Source: an uncultured Draconibacterium sp.
GTDB taxonomy: Bacteria > Bacteroidota > Bacteroidia > Bacteroidales > Prolixibacteraceae
Assembly (NCBI RefSeq): GCF_963675065.1
Contig: NZ_OY775906.1
Span: 1,218,001-1,282,000, forward strand
Length of the DNA: 64,000 bases
Direction: 5' to 3'
The translations under genes were made by a program, and so were the position numbers. The notes under the pieces are model-generated. The model saw only the letters and a program-made list of their open reading frames with translations. It had not been told where the DNA came from and made no database searches. This document shows positions 1-9,681 of the stretch, in pieces. Position 1 is the stretch's first letter. Each line of letters starts with the position of its first letter.

Positions 1-1
1 G

Positions 2-2056
2 ATATCGGGAAAATTTGAAAATGTTAAAGCATGGAATCCGGAGTGGCCCACTTTGTACAATATGAAGATTTCGATAAAAAAAGGAATTACTGTTTTGCAC
101 GAAGTTACCGAGCGAATTGGATTTAGAACAGTTGAATTACGCAAACACGATGGCTTTTACGTTAATGGCGAGAAAGTTATTTTTAAAGGCGTAAACCGAC
201 ACTCTTTCTGGCCCGGAACCGGCCGCGCACTTAGCGACAGAAATCATATCATGGACATTGAGCTGATGAAAGAAATGAACATGAATGCTGTTCGTTGTTC
301 GCACTACCCTCCCGATAAACGTTATCTGGATCTTTGCGATTCGATGGGACTTTTTGTGCTCGATGAAGTTACCGGCTGGCAGCAAGGATACGATACCATT
401 GTTGGCCCGAAACTGATTAAAGAAACTATTTTAAAAGACGAAAACCACCCGAGCGTTGTAATCTTTGACCATGGGAATGAAGGTGGTTGGGATTTCCGAA
501 ACGAAAAAACCTTCCATGAATACGACATTCAGAAACGCCCGATAATTTACCCGTGGTTATTGCGAAACGGTGTTGATACGCACCATTATCCCGATTTTAA
601 ATACGCCATTGGACGGTATATTTATGGCAACGATCCATTTATGCCAACTGAATTTCTCCATGGATTGTACGACGGTGGTCATGGTGCCGGGCTGGAAGAT
701 TTCTGGCGAAACTACCAAACTTCGCCCTTACATGCCGGTGGGTTTTTATGGGTTTTTGCTGACGAAGCTATTTTGCGCACTGATAAACCGGGAACCGTTT
801 TTGATAGCGACGGCAACCACGCTCCTGATGGAATTTTGGGGCCTCACCGCGAAAAAGAAGGGAGTTTTTATACCATCAAAGAAATCTGGTCGCCGGTGCA
901 GGTTGAGCCCGTTGCAATAGTTAGAAACTGGAACGGAAGACTGTTTCTGTCAAACAAGTACATCTATACCAACCTTAATCAGTGCACATTTAAGTGGGAA
1001 GCTGTTAAATCGGCTATGAATCCGAATGATGACAAACAACTTGGTTCAGGTACCGTTAAAAGTCCTGATGCCAAACCGGGTGAAAAGGCCCGGGTAGAAA
1101 TTGATTTGAACAACGTACTTCAGAGCGCTGATTTATTCCGATTCACTGCCATCGATCCGCATGGAAAGGAACTTTACACCTGGAGCTGGCCGGTAATTCA
1201 GCCAAAAGACAAAGCAAAAGAAATGCTGGCCGAATTCAACACCGGAAGTTCTGAGATTTCAATACAGGAAACCGAGGAAGCAGTAACTGCTTCTGTAGCC
1301 GATGTGGTAATTGAATTCAGCAAAACCGACGGAACGTTATTATCAGTGAAAAACAGCAAAGGAAATGTATCGTTTACTGGCGGACCGGTTGCTGCAGGAG
1401 TTGAATACGAAGTTACCGGAACAGAATGGAAAATGAATGAAAATGGTAGTTTTCAATTTGAAATTACTACCAAAACATATCCACGTAAAATGATCTGGAC
1501 ACTGGAGAAAAGTGGTTTATTAAAACTAGTTGCCCATCCGCTTCGCGACAGAATTGTTGATGTTGATTTTGTGGGGATATCATTTAACTATCCGGAAAAC
1601 AAATGTACCGGAGTAAAATGGATGGGAAGCGGCCCTTACCGTGTTTGGAAAAACCGCTTAAAAGGTAACGGAATTGGGGTTTGGGAGAAAGAATACAACA
1701 ATACCATTACCGGCGAAAGTTTTAACAACCTGGTATATCCTGAGTTTAAGGGGTACCACGGGAACTTGTTCTGGACAATATTAGAAACCACCGAAAGCCC
1801 GATTACTATTATTTCGGAAACACCAAACCTGTATTATCAGTTGTTTAAACCGGGCAAACCACAACAAGTGGCCGGCGGCACCTATCCGGCATTTCCGGAA
1901 GGTGATATCTCATTCTTATACGAAATCCCGGCTATCGGCACCAAGTTTCTTCAAATAGACAAGTTAGGACCGACTGCCCAAAAAGGAAGTTTCTCTGAAC
2001 GATGGGGCGACGAGGGTTATCCGATTATTTTGTGGTTCGATTTCAGGGCAAAATAA
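2..2056 (+). CDS. Glycoside hydrolase family 2 (beta-galactosidase-like), 5' end outside window
   Basis: The frame is open from base 2, so the N-terminal sugar-binding part lies before the window; the first ATG (53) is internal. The visible start reads like the end of the GH2 immunoglobulin-like domain, followed by the GFR motif and a TIM barrel. Counting from that ATG, the acid/base Glu is in GNE (residue 143) and a candidate nucleophile Glu is in PTEF (residue 200). The C-terminal half resembles the extra beta domains of large GH2 enzymes. It would hydrolyse a beta-linked sugar (galactoside, glucuronide or similar) in the periplasm or outside the cell; the substrate cannot be read from sequence. 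The neighbouring AraC/TPR regulator is convergent, so co-regulation is only a guess. Confidence 0.85.
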   Translation: MSGKFENVKAWNPEWPTLYNMKISIKKGITVLHEVTERIGFRTVELRKHDGFYVNGEKVIFKGVNRHSFWPGTGRALSDRNHIMDIELMKEMNMNAVRCSHYPPDKRYLDLCDSMGLFVLDEVTGWQQGYDTIVGPKLIKETILKDENHPSVVIFDHGNEGGWDFRNEKTFHEYDIQKRPIIYPWLLRNGVDTHHYPDFKYAIGRYIYGNDPFMPTEFLHGLYDGGHGAGLEDFWRNYQTSPLHAGGFLWVFADEAILRTDKPGTVFDSDGNHAPDGILGPHREKEGSFYTIKEIWSPVQVEPVAIVRNWNGRLFLSNKYIYTNLNQCTFKWEAVKSAMNPNDDKQLGSGTVKSPDAKPGEKARVEIDLNNVLQSADLFRFTAIDPHGKELYTWSWPVIQPKDKAKEMLAEFNTGSSEISIQETEEAVTASVADVVIEFSKTDGTLLSVKNSKGNVSFTGGPVAAGVEYEVTGTEWKMNENGSFQFEITTKTYPRKMIWTLEKSGLLKLVAHPLRDRIVDVDFVGISFNYPENKCTGVKWMGSGPYRVWKNRLKGNGIGVWEKEYNNTITGESFNNLVYPEFKGYHGNLFWTILETTESPITIISETPNLYYQLFKPGKPQQVAGGTYPAFPEGDISFLYEIPAIGTKFLQIDKLGPTAQKGSFSERWGDEGYPIILWFDFRAK

Positions 2057-2140
2057 AGTTGTAGTAAATCAATTTGCATTGTAGTGCATTTAATACATCT
2101 TGTTTCCGATCGGTTTATAGAGTTTTTGTAAAATAATTTT

Positions 2141-4195
2141 CTAAATCAATCCCTTCTCCGCCAATACTTTCTCGATGGTTTCATGTTTTTTCCAAAAACG
2201 GTCTTCTATTTTCTGATTAGTTCTGTGATAGTCAGGATTATTTTTAAATGGTTTCATGATAGGATCTTTCTGCTCGAAAACTAAAATCCAGTACTGGTAA
2301 TTATCCTGTGTTGCAAAAATCTTGAGTTGTTCCACCGCTTCCTCGTATTTCCCCTCATAAGCATACATTACAGCCATGCTCGCACTTTTATAAATCGATT
2401 CATCGTTATTACAATACTCCTTATAATTATCGAAAAACTTAGCGGCCTGCTCCTTCAACCCCATTTTTTTATATACCCAGGCAATTTTAACATCCTCCTG
2501 CGGATAAATATTCAGTCCGTATTTATCGCGGGCATCAACAAATTTTTCGAAATAATAGAAGGCACTGTCATAGTCTTCCTCGAAATAATAAACTTTTGCC
2601 ACTTCCTGTAAAAGATCCAGACGGGAAGTATCTTTGCGCCACTCGTTAAGCATTAATTTTTTGGTTCGCTCTGCATCGCCGTCTTTAGCGTATAAAATAT
2701 AAGTTTTCACCAACGGGGCATAATAATTTTCAGGATTGAAATCCAACGATTTATCGATGTAAGTAGCTGCCTCATCAATAAAACCATTTTGAATAAGCGC
2801 ATTACTCAGGTGTAAATAAATGAAACTTTTGCCTATAGAGTCACTTGCTGCAATATCGAGCTGAATACCTTTTAGCGCATACTCCAGGTATTTCGCGGTA
2901 TTCGGAATTACGCGGGCATATAAATCGGCCAACATCTGCACCACCGCCGACGAGTTGGGATTGTACTCCAGTGCTTTTTCGAGGTGTGGCAAAGCTAGAT
3001 TATACTCCTCCATTTGTATGTAGTACAGCGCCTTGGCAATCAGGCTTTCAGCGGAACGGGAGTCGTAAAGCAGCGCCTTATCGGCAAAATTGTTGATCTG
3101 CTCAGTATATTGTTTTTCTTTTTGGTTGACATCCAGGAAGTAATACGAAATAGCTACATTGGCATAAGCCAGTGCAAACTGATCATCTTCTTCAATAGCT
3201 TTCTCAAATAAGGAAATTGCTTTCTTTAAATTTTCCTCCGTTCGGTTGTAATACAAATTAAGTGCCCGCAGGTAATAATCGTAGGCCTCTAAATTTTCTG
3301 TTGGTATTTTCTCAATTTGTTTTAATTCAGCGGGAGTTACAACAGCCTGAATGGCATCAGCAATTTTTCGGGCCACTTCATTCTGAAGCGCAAATACATC
3401 GTCCACTTCACGACTGTATTGTTCGCCCCAAATTGGTCGGTCGGTGGCCGCTTCAATCAATTGAATATTGAGCAAAACCTGGTTTCCAAAACGTTGTCCA
3501 CTTCCCTCCACCAGGTAATTTACATTCAGCTCTTCAGCAATTTCCGGAATACCTTTGTCCGTATCGCGATACTTTGCCACTGAAGTTCGGCTAATAACAC
3601 GCAGATCGCTTATTTTCTGCAGGTTGTTTAACGTTGATTCCATCAGCCCGTTCACAAAATACAGGTTTAGCGAATCGCTACTCTCGTTTACAAAAGGTAA
3701 CACTGCAATCGATTTCTCTATCTCAACCGGAATATCATTTTTTCTATTGAAAAGTATTACTGACAAAACAATCGCGACTAAAACCAGTGCTGCTGCCCAA
3801 TACCACCTGTACTTTTTTAATACAGTTTCCTGAACATTCTCGTTCTCTTCCGGTAAAACTCCTTTCCGCACTTCGCCGGGAGAATAACCGTATTGTTCGC
3901 GAAAGCATTTAATAAAATACGAGGTATTTCCAAAACCAACCTCGTACGAAATCTCGGCAACTGTTAGCGAGGTTTGTTTCAGCATTTCCATGCCTTTTGT
4001 AACACGAACCTGACGAATAAACTGACTTGCCGAAAGCTGTGTATGTGTTTTGATTTTTCGGAGTAAACTGGAACGGCTCATATTCAAATGCCCGGCCAGT
4101 TCAGAAACGCCAAACTGTTCATTCGAGATATTCTCAAGAATGATCGCTTCTGCTTTTTCGATAAAATCTGCTCCAAAAATTGATGTGTCCGACAT
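2141..4195 (-). CDS. Membrane-anchored AraC-type HTH regulator with FlgO-like and TPR domains
   Basis: 684 residues. An AraC-type double helix-turn-helix lies at about 12-112 (ending in the usual GFGNTSYF and YGYSPGEVR motifs), one transmembrane helix at 131-149, a FlgO/TolB-like segment at about 160-285 (IAVLPF start), and TPR repeats from about 300 to the end. The domain order is inverted compared with most AraC proteins: DNA binding is N-terminal and cytoplasmic, while the TPR part would be periplasmic. This suggests a one-component transmembrane regulator that senses a periplasmic signal or partner. It is divergent from the ankyrin lipoprotein at 4408 with about 210 bp between, a plausible target. 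Domain calls are by motif recognition; ligand and regulon are unknown. Confidence 0.8.
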   Translation of the reverse strand: MSDTSIFGADFIEKAEAIILENISNEQFGVSELAGHLNMSRSSLLRKIKTHTQLSASQFIRQVRVTKGMEMLKQTSLTVAEISYEVGFGNTSYFIKCFREQYGYSPGEVRKGVLPEENENVQETVLKKYRWYWAAALVLVAIVLSVILFNRKNDIPVEIEKSIAVLPFVNESSDSLNLYFVNGLMESTLNNLQKISDLRVISRTSVAKYRDTDKGIPEIAEELNVNYLVEGSGQRFGNQVLLNIQLIEAATDRPIWGEQYSREVDDVFALQNEVARKIADAIQAVVTPAELKQIEKIPTENLEAYDYYLRALNLYYNRTEENLKKAISLFEKAIEEDDQFALAYANVAISYYFLDVNQKEKQYTEQINNFADKALLYDSRSAESLIAKALYYIQMEEYNLALPHLEKALEYNPNSSAVVQMLADLYARVIPNTAKYLEYALKGIQLDIAASDSIGKSFIYLHLSNALIQNGFIDEAATYIDKSLDFNPENYYAPLVKTYILYAKDGDAERTKKLMLNEWRKDTSRLDLLQEVAKVYYFEEDYDSAFYYFEKFVDARDKYGLNIYPQEDVKIAWVYKKMGLKEQAAKFFDNYKEYCNNDESIYKSASMAVMYAYEGKYEEAVEQLKIFATQDNYQYWILVFEQKDPIMKPFKNNPDYHRTNQKIEDRFWKKHETIEKVLAEKGLI

Positions 4196-4407
4196 GCTGA
4201 ATTTAATTAACCCGAAAGTAGAAAAATTTATGATAATACAGACGTAAAAAAGCCCGCGTGCTTCAAATGTGGCATTATTGCATCATAAGTTGCATACCCG
4301 ATTCAAACTTAACACTTATCGCTGCATATGGTTTAAATCAAGCGTTTGCGAAACCATCATCTTTGTACAAACAATTTTCAAAATCAAAAACATTAAAAAT
4401 TTAAAAG

Positions 4408-4998
4408 ATGAAAACACTAAAAAGAATTTCGATGAAAACAGTAGTTAATTTTTCGTTCATTTTACTTTTAATCTTAACATCATGTACTAATTCGGGAAGT
4501 AATAATACGGGAAACAGTACAAAAACAAAAGCAACAGTTGAGAAACCAAAAGTTGATTTGCATACAGCAATTATGTCGGGGAACCTCGAAGCCGTAAAAC
4601 AACACATTGAAGCCGGAACCGATATTAATAAGAAAGACCAAATGAGTGGTTCAACGCCATTAATTGCAGCCGTATCGTTTAATAAAACTACAATTGCCAA
4701 AACTCTGATTGATGCCGGTGCCGATCTGAACCTGAAAAACAACGATGGATCGACTGCACTGCACGCAGCAGCATTCTTTTGTAATATTGAAATTGTGCAA
4801 ATGCTTCTTGACGCTAAAGCTGATAAAAGCCTGAAGAACAATTATGGCGCAACCGCTCGCGAATCAGTTTTGGCTCCCTTTGCCGATATGAAACCTATTT
4901 ATCAGATGATGCAGCAACAACTGGAGCCTCTTGGTATAAAAATAGATTTAGCTGAAATTGAAAAAACCCGCCCGGTAATTGCCATGATGTTGCAATAG
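4408..4998 (+). CDS. Ankyrin-repeat lipoprotein
   Basis: 196 residues. The N-terminus has a hydrophobic stretch ending in a lipobox (LTSC, Cys26), so export and lipid anchoring are expected. Residues about 50-150 form ankyrin repeats (for example GSTALHAAAFF and GADLNLKNNDG). Ankyrin proteins of this kind bind other proteins; the partner is unknown. A second in-frame ATG at 4432 would still leave a usable signal peptide, so the start is uncertain by eight residues. It heads a rightward group with the acyltransferase, serine hydrolase and DUF6090 genes, though a 226-bp gap with palindromic repeats separates it from the next gene. Confidence 0.75.
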   Translation: MKTLKRISMKTVVNFSFILLLILTSCTNSGSNNTGNSTKTKATVEKPKVDLHTAIMSGNLEAVKQHIEAGTDINKKDQMSGSTPLIAAVSFNKTTIAKTLIDAGADLNLKNNDGSTALHAAAFFCNIEIVQMLLDAKADKSLKNNYGATARESVLAPFADMKPIYQMMQQQLEPLGIKIDLAEIEKTRPVIAMMLQ

Positions 4999-5039
4999 AC
5001 AGTATAACGTGATGATCTGTAAGTGGTCATGACATTACC

Positions 5040-5156
5040 CCTTCGCCTGCAGGCACTTCCCCTTAAAAAGGGGAAGAAGTTTCACCCCAGGATTAAAGTA
5101 AAATTTATACGTCTGAAATATTCGCCTAAAGCGTTCTCCCCTTGTAAAGAGGAGAT
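5040..5156. repeat. Two GC-rich palindromic intergenic repeats
   Basis: Two short palindromes lie in the gap between the ankyrin and acyltransferase genes. One, at 5056-5076, is CTTCCCCTT then AAA then AAGGGGAAG and is perfect. The second, at about 5136-5155, is an imperfect TCTCCCCTT/AAGAGGAGA pair. They resemble dispersed palindromes of Bacteroidota intergenic regions and could act as terminators or transcript stabilisers. A related CCCCC/GGGGG palindrome sits inside the coding region near 23750. Confidence 0.5.
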
Positions 5157-5224
5157 GTCGAAAGACAGAGCGGTAAAGAAGAAAACAGATTCAAGTTAAG
5201 TCATTCAATAAAAATAATAGCATA

Positions 5225-6334
5225 ATGAAAACAGAAAGAAGACACGATATCGATTGGTTGCGGGTGCTGGCTATTGGATTATTACTGATCTACCACATTG
5301 CCATTGTATTCCAACCGTGGGCCATGTTTGTTGGCTTTATAAAAAGCAACGAAAGCCTTGAAAATTTATGGAAACCGATGACGCTGCTAAACGTTTGGAG
5401 GATTCCGCTCTTGTTTTACGTATCGGGAATGGGATTATATTTTGCCATGCGTAAACGAAACTATTTGCAATTGCTTGGCGAACGTACACGTCGAATTCTG
5501 ATCCCGCTGATTTTTGGGGTGCTGGCCATTGCACCGCTTCACTTTGTAATTTTTCAGAAGTACTATAATTTACCCATTGGTTACTATCCTCATGCCGGTC
5601 ATTTGTGGTTCCTCGGAAATATATTTATCTACGTACTGGTGCTTACTCCGCTTTTCATTTATATGACAAGAAACGAAAAAAGCAAATTCAAAAAAGCATT
5701 GTCGTTGTTGATGAAAAACCCATTTGGCCCTTTATCGCTGTCCGTCTTTTTTGTTCTGGAAGTTGTAATTGTAAAACCTCAAATATTTTCCGTTTACGCC
5801 GAAACATGGCATGGCTTTTTTCTTGGTTTGCTGGCCTTTTTCTTTGGTTTTCTGTTTGTTTACAGCGGCCCGGTTTTTTGGCAAACCATATCGAAATGGA
5901 AATGGATGTATATTGGTTTAGCACTTGTATTATACATCGTAAGATTGCTGGTTTACGAAACCACCTCTCCGAACTACCTGATGGCCATCGAATCAAACTG
6001 CTGGATATTTGGAATTTTCGGTCTGGGGTACCAATATCTAAACAAACCGAGTGCCGCACTCAGCTATTTAAGTCAGGCCGCTTATCCTGTTTATATAATT
6101 CATATGTTTGCTTTATACGCAGGATCGTTAATTATTCTGCCACTGGAAATACCCGCAATGACGAAATTCGCAGCTATAACAGCGTTTACTTTTACAACCT
6201 GCTTAATCATTTATGAATTCATGATCAGAAGGATTGGTTTCATGAGACCGCTGTTTGGATTAAAAAACGATTTCAACAAAGGTGAGAATGAAACTGTTAT
6301 AAAATATATTGCAAAAGGTAAATCCACCCAATAG
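5225..6334 (+). CDS. Acyltransferase family 3 membrane protein
   Basis: 369 residues with about ten predicted membrane helices. It opens with the family signature DWLRVLAIGLLLIYH, giving the R-x10-H pair (Arg13, His24) typical of acyltransferase 3 enzymes that move acetyl or other acyl groups from the cytoplasm to an exported sugar. The strongly basic C-terminus (about 340-369) would be cytoplasmic. It lies 11 bp upstream of a serine hydrolase gene, so the two are probably co-transcribed. The acceptor sugar cannot be inferred. Confidence 0.82.
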   Translation: MKTERRHDIDWLRVLAIGLLLIYHIAIVFQPWAMFVGFIKSNESLENLWKPMTLLNVWRIPLLFYVSGMGLYFAMRKRNYLQLLGERTRRILIPLIFGVLAIAPLHFVIFQKYYNLPIGYYPHAGHLWFLGNIFIYVLVLTPLFIYMTRNEKSKFKKALSLLMKNPFGPLSLSVFFVLEVVIVKPQIFSVYAETWHGFFLGLLAFFFGFLFVYSGPVFWQTISKWKWMYIGLALVLYIVRLLVYETTSPNYLMAIESNCWIFGIFGLGYQYLNKPSAALSYLSQAAYPVYIIHMFALYAGSLIILPLEIPAMTKFAAITAFTFTTCLIIYEFMIRRIGFMRPLFGLKNDFNKGENETVIKYIAKGKSTQ

Positions 6335-6345
6335 AAATTAAAAGA

Positions 6346-7398
6346 ATGACAAAGAAACAAACAACACTAATTATAAGAATAATGCTATCTACAGGAACCG
6401 CCATATCACTATTTTTTGTTCCGTGGTTATTGTTAAGAATTATGCTTACTCCACTCCCTGACACCGTTCAGGGACAGCTCGACAAAAGTTTAAAATATGG
6501 TTTAGACGGTATAATTGTATATGTTGACGAAGCCGGAAAAGAACCTGCTTTTTATGCTGCCGGATATAAAAACCGGGAAAACAAAATACCGGCCGATCCG
6601 CATTCACTATTCAAAATTGCCAGTATCAGCAAGTTGTACGATGCAGTTGCCATTACCAAATTGGTTAGCGACGGACGTTTGTCGTTGGATAAAACACTGG
6701 CCGATTACTTCCCTGAATTGGTGGGAAGAATTGAAAATGCCGACAAAATCACACTGAAAATGATGGTGCAACACCGAAGTGGAATTCCGAATTTAACCGA
6801 TACGCCAAACTTTTGGACAGAACCTCCGTCGAGCACTGAGGAAGCACTTGAACGCGTGCTTGATTTACCGGCCGATTTTGCTCCTGATGCAAAGTATCGG
6901 TACTCGAACACCAATTATTTATTGATTTCCATACTGATTGAAAAAGTGACCGGAGATGATGTTTTTCAGACGATAAAAAAAGAAATTCTGGATCCGCTTG
7001 GCCTGAAAAACACTTTTGGCGGGGTAACCGAGGAAAACATTGACAATGTAATGAGTGGTTACTATGTTGGGATTGAAGAAGATATTAAAGCCGGAGATTA
7101 CGGAACCAAACTTACATCGATGGTTGCCAGCGCCGAAGACGTTGGCATTTTCCTGCGGGCACTAAACGATGGCTCCGTGTTTAACGATGGCGAGCAGGAA
7201 ATCTACTCCTCCATTTATGTGTACGATCACACCGGGTTAATGCCGGGTTATATGAGTATTGCCAAATACCACAAAGACATCGACACTGTTGTGGTTCAAT
7301 TCGTGAATACAACCGACTTTCAGGGACTTCACTGGGGTGTGATGGAAAAAGTTTACCGTAGGGTTGTGAAGATTGTTAGAAAAAATAGTCATTCGTAA
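6346..7398 (+). CDS. Serine hydrolase, class C beta-lactamase/DD-peptidase fold
   Basis: 350 residues: an N-terminal signal anchor (about 8-32) followed by a penicillin-binding fold. The three motifs are present: SxxK at Ser93/Lys96, YSN at 186-188 and HTG at 295-297 in the place of KTG. Such Bacteroidota proteins are usually peptidases or esterases rather than true beta-lactamases. It follows the acyltransferase by 11 bp and probably shares its transcript. It is shorter than many family members, with little after the HTG strand. Confidence 0.8.
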   Translation: MTKKQTTLIIRIMLSTGTAISLFFVPWLLLRIMLTPLPDTVQGQLDKSLKYGLDGIIVYVDEAGKEPAFYAAGYKNRENKIPADPHSLFKIASISKLYDAVAITKLVSDGRLSLDKTLADYFPELVGRIENADKITLKMMVQHRSGIPNLTDTPNFWTEPPSSTEEALERVLDLPADFAPDAKYRYSNTNYLLISILIEKVTGDDVFQTIKKEILDPLGLKNTFGGVTEENIDNVMSGYYVGIEEDIKAGDYGTKLTSMVASAEDVGIFLRALNDGSVFNDGEQEIYSSIYVYDHTGLMPGYMSIAKYHKDIDTVVVQFVNTTDFQGLHWGVMEKVYRRVVKIVRKNSHS

Positions 7399-7443
7399 AT
7401 TGTAGTTATCCTGTTTTTAATAACTCTTAAAATATGTAATACG

Positions 7444-8211
7444 ATGATCAGGTTTTTCCGAAAAATACGTTTGAAACTATTGAGTGAAAACAAAATCAGG
7501 CAATACTTAAAGTATGCCATTGGCGAAATAGTTTTGGTGGTGATTGGAATTTTAATTGCTGTTCAAATCAACAATTGGAACCAAAGCAGAAAAGACGACC
7601 AGATACTGAATGAATACCTTATAAAAATAAAATCACACACTTTGGAGGATATTCGAAAGCTTGATACAGTTACCGTTTACAGAATGCAATTAGCAGGATT
7701 ATGTAAAAAAGCCCGTACCCTAATTTTAGATAAAGCAGAAGATGAAGATCTTATTCTTTTTATGTCATGCGGAGTGGCATTTGCCGATTATTATTTCAAA
7801 CCAAGTACAGGAGGATACGACGCCTTGAAGAATTCGCGTTATTTTGGAAAAATTAATAATACAGCTCTCGATTCGCTTTTAACCAGATACCATGGCTTAG
7901 TAAACGACATTGCAGAAAACGAAAAAAGTTATAATGATTATGTCGTATACCAGGAAGCCTATTTATCAACACAGTTCGATAGATCATTAATTCTGGCTTC
8001 GGCTTTTTTACCGCAGGATTCGCTAAACAATCGCGCCACGCCCATGTCTGAATATTACGAAGATTTTGCAGATTATACATCTTCTGCTCCATTCCGAAAT
8101 GTTATTGGATTGGCCGCTTTCCAATTTGATGCCATGGTTGATCAATACAATCAATTAAAAGAAGCTGGCAACGAAGTTATAAAAGAAATAGATGCGATTA
8201 CTAGTGAATAG
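7444..8211 (+). CDS. DUF6090 family protein
   Basis: 255 residues. The start (MIRFFRKIRLKLL..) and one strongly hydrophobic helix at about 28-42 ending in AVQINNWN are characteristic of the Bacteroidota DUF6090 family of single-pass membrane proteins. The remainder is helical and charged, probably periplasmic. No function is known for the family. It lies 45 bp after the serine hydrolase and is the last gene of the rightward group. Confidence 0.75.
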   Translation: MIRFFRKIRLKLLSENKIRQYLKYAIGEIVLVVIGILIAVQINNWNQSRKDDQILNEYLIKIKSHTLEDIRKLDTVTVYRMQLAGLCKKARTLILDKAEDEDLILFMSCGVAFADYYFKPSTGGYDALKNSRYFGKINNTALDSLLTRYHGLVNDIAENEKSYNDYVVYQEAYLSTQFDRSLILASAFLPQDSLNNRATPMSEYYEDFADYTSSAPFRNVIGLAAFQFDAMVDQYNQLKEAGNEVIKEIDAITSE

Positions 8212-8302
8212 TTTCAATAACTCAAATTAATTTACTTCACAGAATTTTGTTTAAAAAAAAAGCGTGCTATTAAATTTATCCAAGGCAAATTCAATCCACA
8301 AA

Positions 8303-8337
8303 AAATGGAAGGACTTCCGATTGAATTCCTTCCATTT
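8303..8337 (-). terminator. Rho-independent terminator after the glucokinase gene
   Basis: An 11-bp perfect inverted repeat (AAATGGAAGGA / TCCTTCCATTT) with a 13-base loop. Read on the minus strand it is followed by a T run, placing it 25 bases downstream of the glucokinase stop. It sits between convergent genes, so it may also slow the rightward transcript. Confidence 0.7.
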
Positions 8338-8361
8338 CTCTTAAGTAGTAGTGGTTGTCTT

Positions 8362-9096
8362 CTACTTATAAACCATATTTAATGCCGCACCAATTATACC
8401 GGCATTGTTTTGCATTTCGGCAGGTACAACCGGCGTATCGAGCTTGATACAATCCTCAAACCTATCCATTTTTTTGCTTACGCCGCCACCTATAATAAAC
8501 AGGTTGGGGTTAAACATCTTATCGTAATAATCCAACGCTTTGTTAAAACGGTTGCCCCACTCTTCCCATGACAAGTCTTTTCTTTTTCGCACCGAATCAG
8601 CTGAATAGCGCTCAATGGTTTTGCCTTTAAATTCGAGGTGTCCCAGCTCAAGGTTCGGTACCAGGTGCTTATCAATAAAAATTACGGTTCCAATTCCGGT
8701 ACCAACAGTAAGTAAAAATACCATTCCCTTTTCTTTGGCTCCGGCACCAAAATGTATTTCGGCAATTCCGGCGGCATCAGCATCATTTACACACTCTACT
8801 TCGCAACCGGTTTTTTCCGATAGTTGTTTATTGACTTCCTGTCCGATCCAACTTTTATCGATATTTGCAGCAGTTAACATCACACCGTTTTTTACAACGG
8901 CGGGAACGCCAACGCCAACTTTTCCTTTCCAGTTAAAATGCTCGGTAAGCTGTGCCATCACGCCTGCTACAGCATCAGGAGTTGCCGGTTGCGGAGTTTC
9001 AATACGGTGTCGTTCAGTAACTAACTCACCTGTTTTGGTATCCACAATTGCTCCTTTAATTCCCGATCCGCCAAAATCAATTCCAAGTACTTCCAT
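8362..9096 (-). CDS. ppgK: Polyphosphate glucokinase (ROK family)
   Basis: 244 residues, the usual length for PpgK. The N-terminal phosphate-binding motif is GIDFGGSGIKGAIVD (about 5-19), the catalytic Asp lies in VNDADAAG, and LTVGTGIGT is followed by LVPNLELGH, matching the polyphosphate glucokinase subgroup rather than sugar-repressor ROK proteins (no HTH is present). It would phosphorylate glucose with polyphosphate and/or ATP in the cytoplasm. It is a single gene, terminated by the hairpin at 8303-8337. Confidence 0.85.
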   Translation of the reverse strand: MEVLGIDFGGSGIKGAIVDTKTGELVTERHRIETPQPATPDAVAGVMAQLTEHFNWKGKVGVGVPAVVKNGVMLTAANIDKSWIGQEVNKQLSEKTGCEVECVNDADAAGIAEIHFGAGAKEKGMVFLLTVGTGIGTVIFIDKHLVPNLELGHLEFKGKTIERYSADSVRKRKDLSWEEWGNRFNKALDYYDKMFNPNLFIIGGGVSKKMDRFEDCIKLDTPVVPAEMQNNAGIIGAALNMVYK

Positions 9097-9194
9097 GTTT
9101 TATTGTTTTTGATCGTCTAATTTACAATAATGATTTCGTACAGTTGCAATGATTTCTAATTTAGCTCAAATCAGAAAACAAATACGACAAAAAA

Positions 9195-9220
9195 AGCAGA
9201 TCCCTTTCGGAAATCCGCTT
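9195..9220 (-). terminator. Terminator of the leftward aromatic-acid cluster
   Basis: An imperfect hairpin (AAGCAGAT / AATCCGCTT, one mismatch) followed on the minus strand by a run of T (A tract at 9188-9195 on the plus strand). It lies 29 bases after the stop of the last ACT gene. Confidence 0.5.
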
Positions 9221-9248
9221 CAATTCTTATTAATCAATAAATATGTTA

Positions 9249-9677
9249 CTACAATTGATAGAGTTCGTCAGCCCGAATTAATTCGGTTTTATGTTTTTGT
9301 AACATCTCCACACAGCGTTCAACACGTGTTGGGCGAATAACAGTTACTGCCCCTTCGTCTTTCATCGAAAAAGCGTACATGTATTCAATAAACACTTCTT
9401 CTTTTTGCAGAATATCCAGCAGCTTGCTCAGGCTTCCCGGTTGATTAGGTGTTTTTGCCAAAACAACTTCGGTGGTTTTAACTGAAAATGCATTTTCTTT
9501 TAACACCGTGCATGCTTTATCCGGGTCAGAAACAATCATACGCAATATTCCAAAATCGGAAGTATCGGCAATGGTAAAAGCAGACAGGTTTATTTCGGCA
9601 TCGGCCAGTATTTTTGTCACTTCGTTTAATCGTCCTGACTTGTTCTCTAAAAAAACAGATACTTGTTTTATGATCAT
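9249..9677 (-). CDS. Tandem ACT-domain protein (ligase-associated, copy 3)
   Basis: 142 residues when started at the ATG at 9677 (MIIKQVSVFLENKSGRL), the start shared by its paralogues; an ATG eight codons earlier would overlap paaK. Two ACT domains follow each other: the first with the conserved FLENKSGRL turn, the second with QPGSLSKLLDIL. ACT domains bind amino acids and regulate enzymes of amino acid metabolism. It lies 4 bp after the second paaK-type gene, so it probably senses the amino acid whose aryl-acid product that ligase handles. It ends at the terminator near 9200. Confidence 0.8.
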   Translation of the reverse strand: MIIKQVSVFLENKSGRLNEVTKILADAEINLSAFTIADTSDFGILRMIVSDPDKACTVLKENAFSVKTTEVVLAKTPNQPGSLSKLLDILQKEEVFIEYMYAFSMKDEGAVTVIRPTRVERCVEMLQKHKTELIRADELYQL

Positions 9678-9681
9678 GACT

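Noticed and set aside
4345..4365. Bacteroidota-type promoter (TTTG and CATCTTTG) before the ankyrin gene
   Set aside because: The spacing between the two elements is only 9 bases, too short for the usual -33/-7 arrangement.
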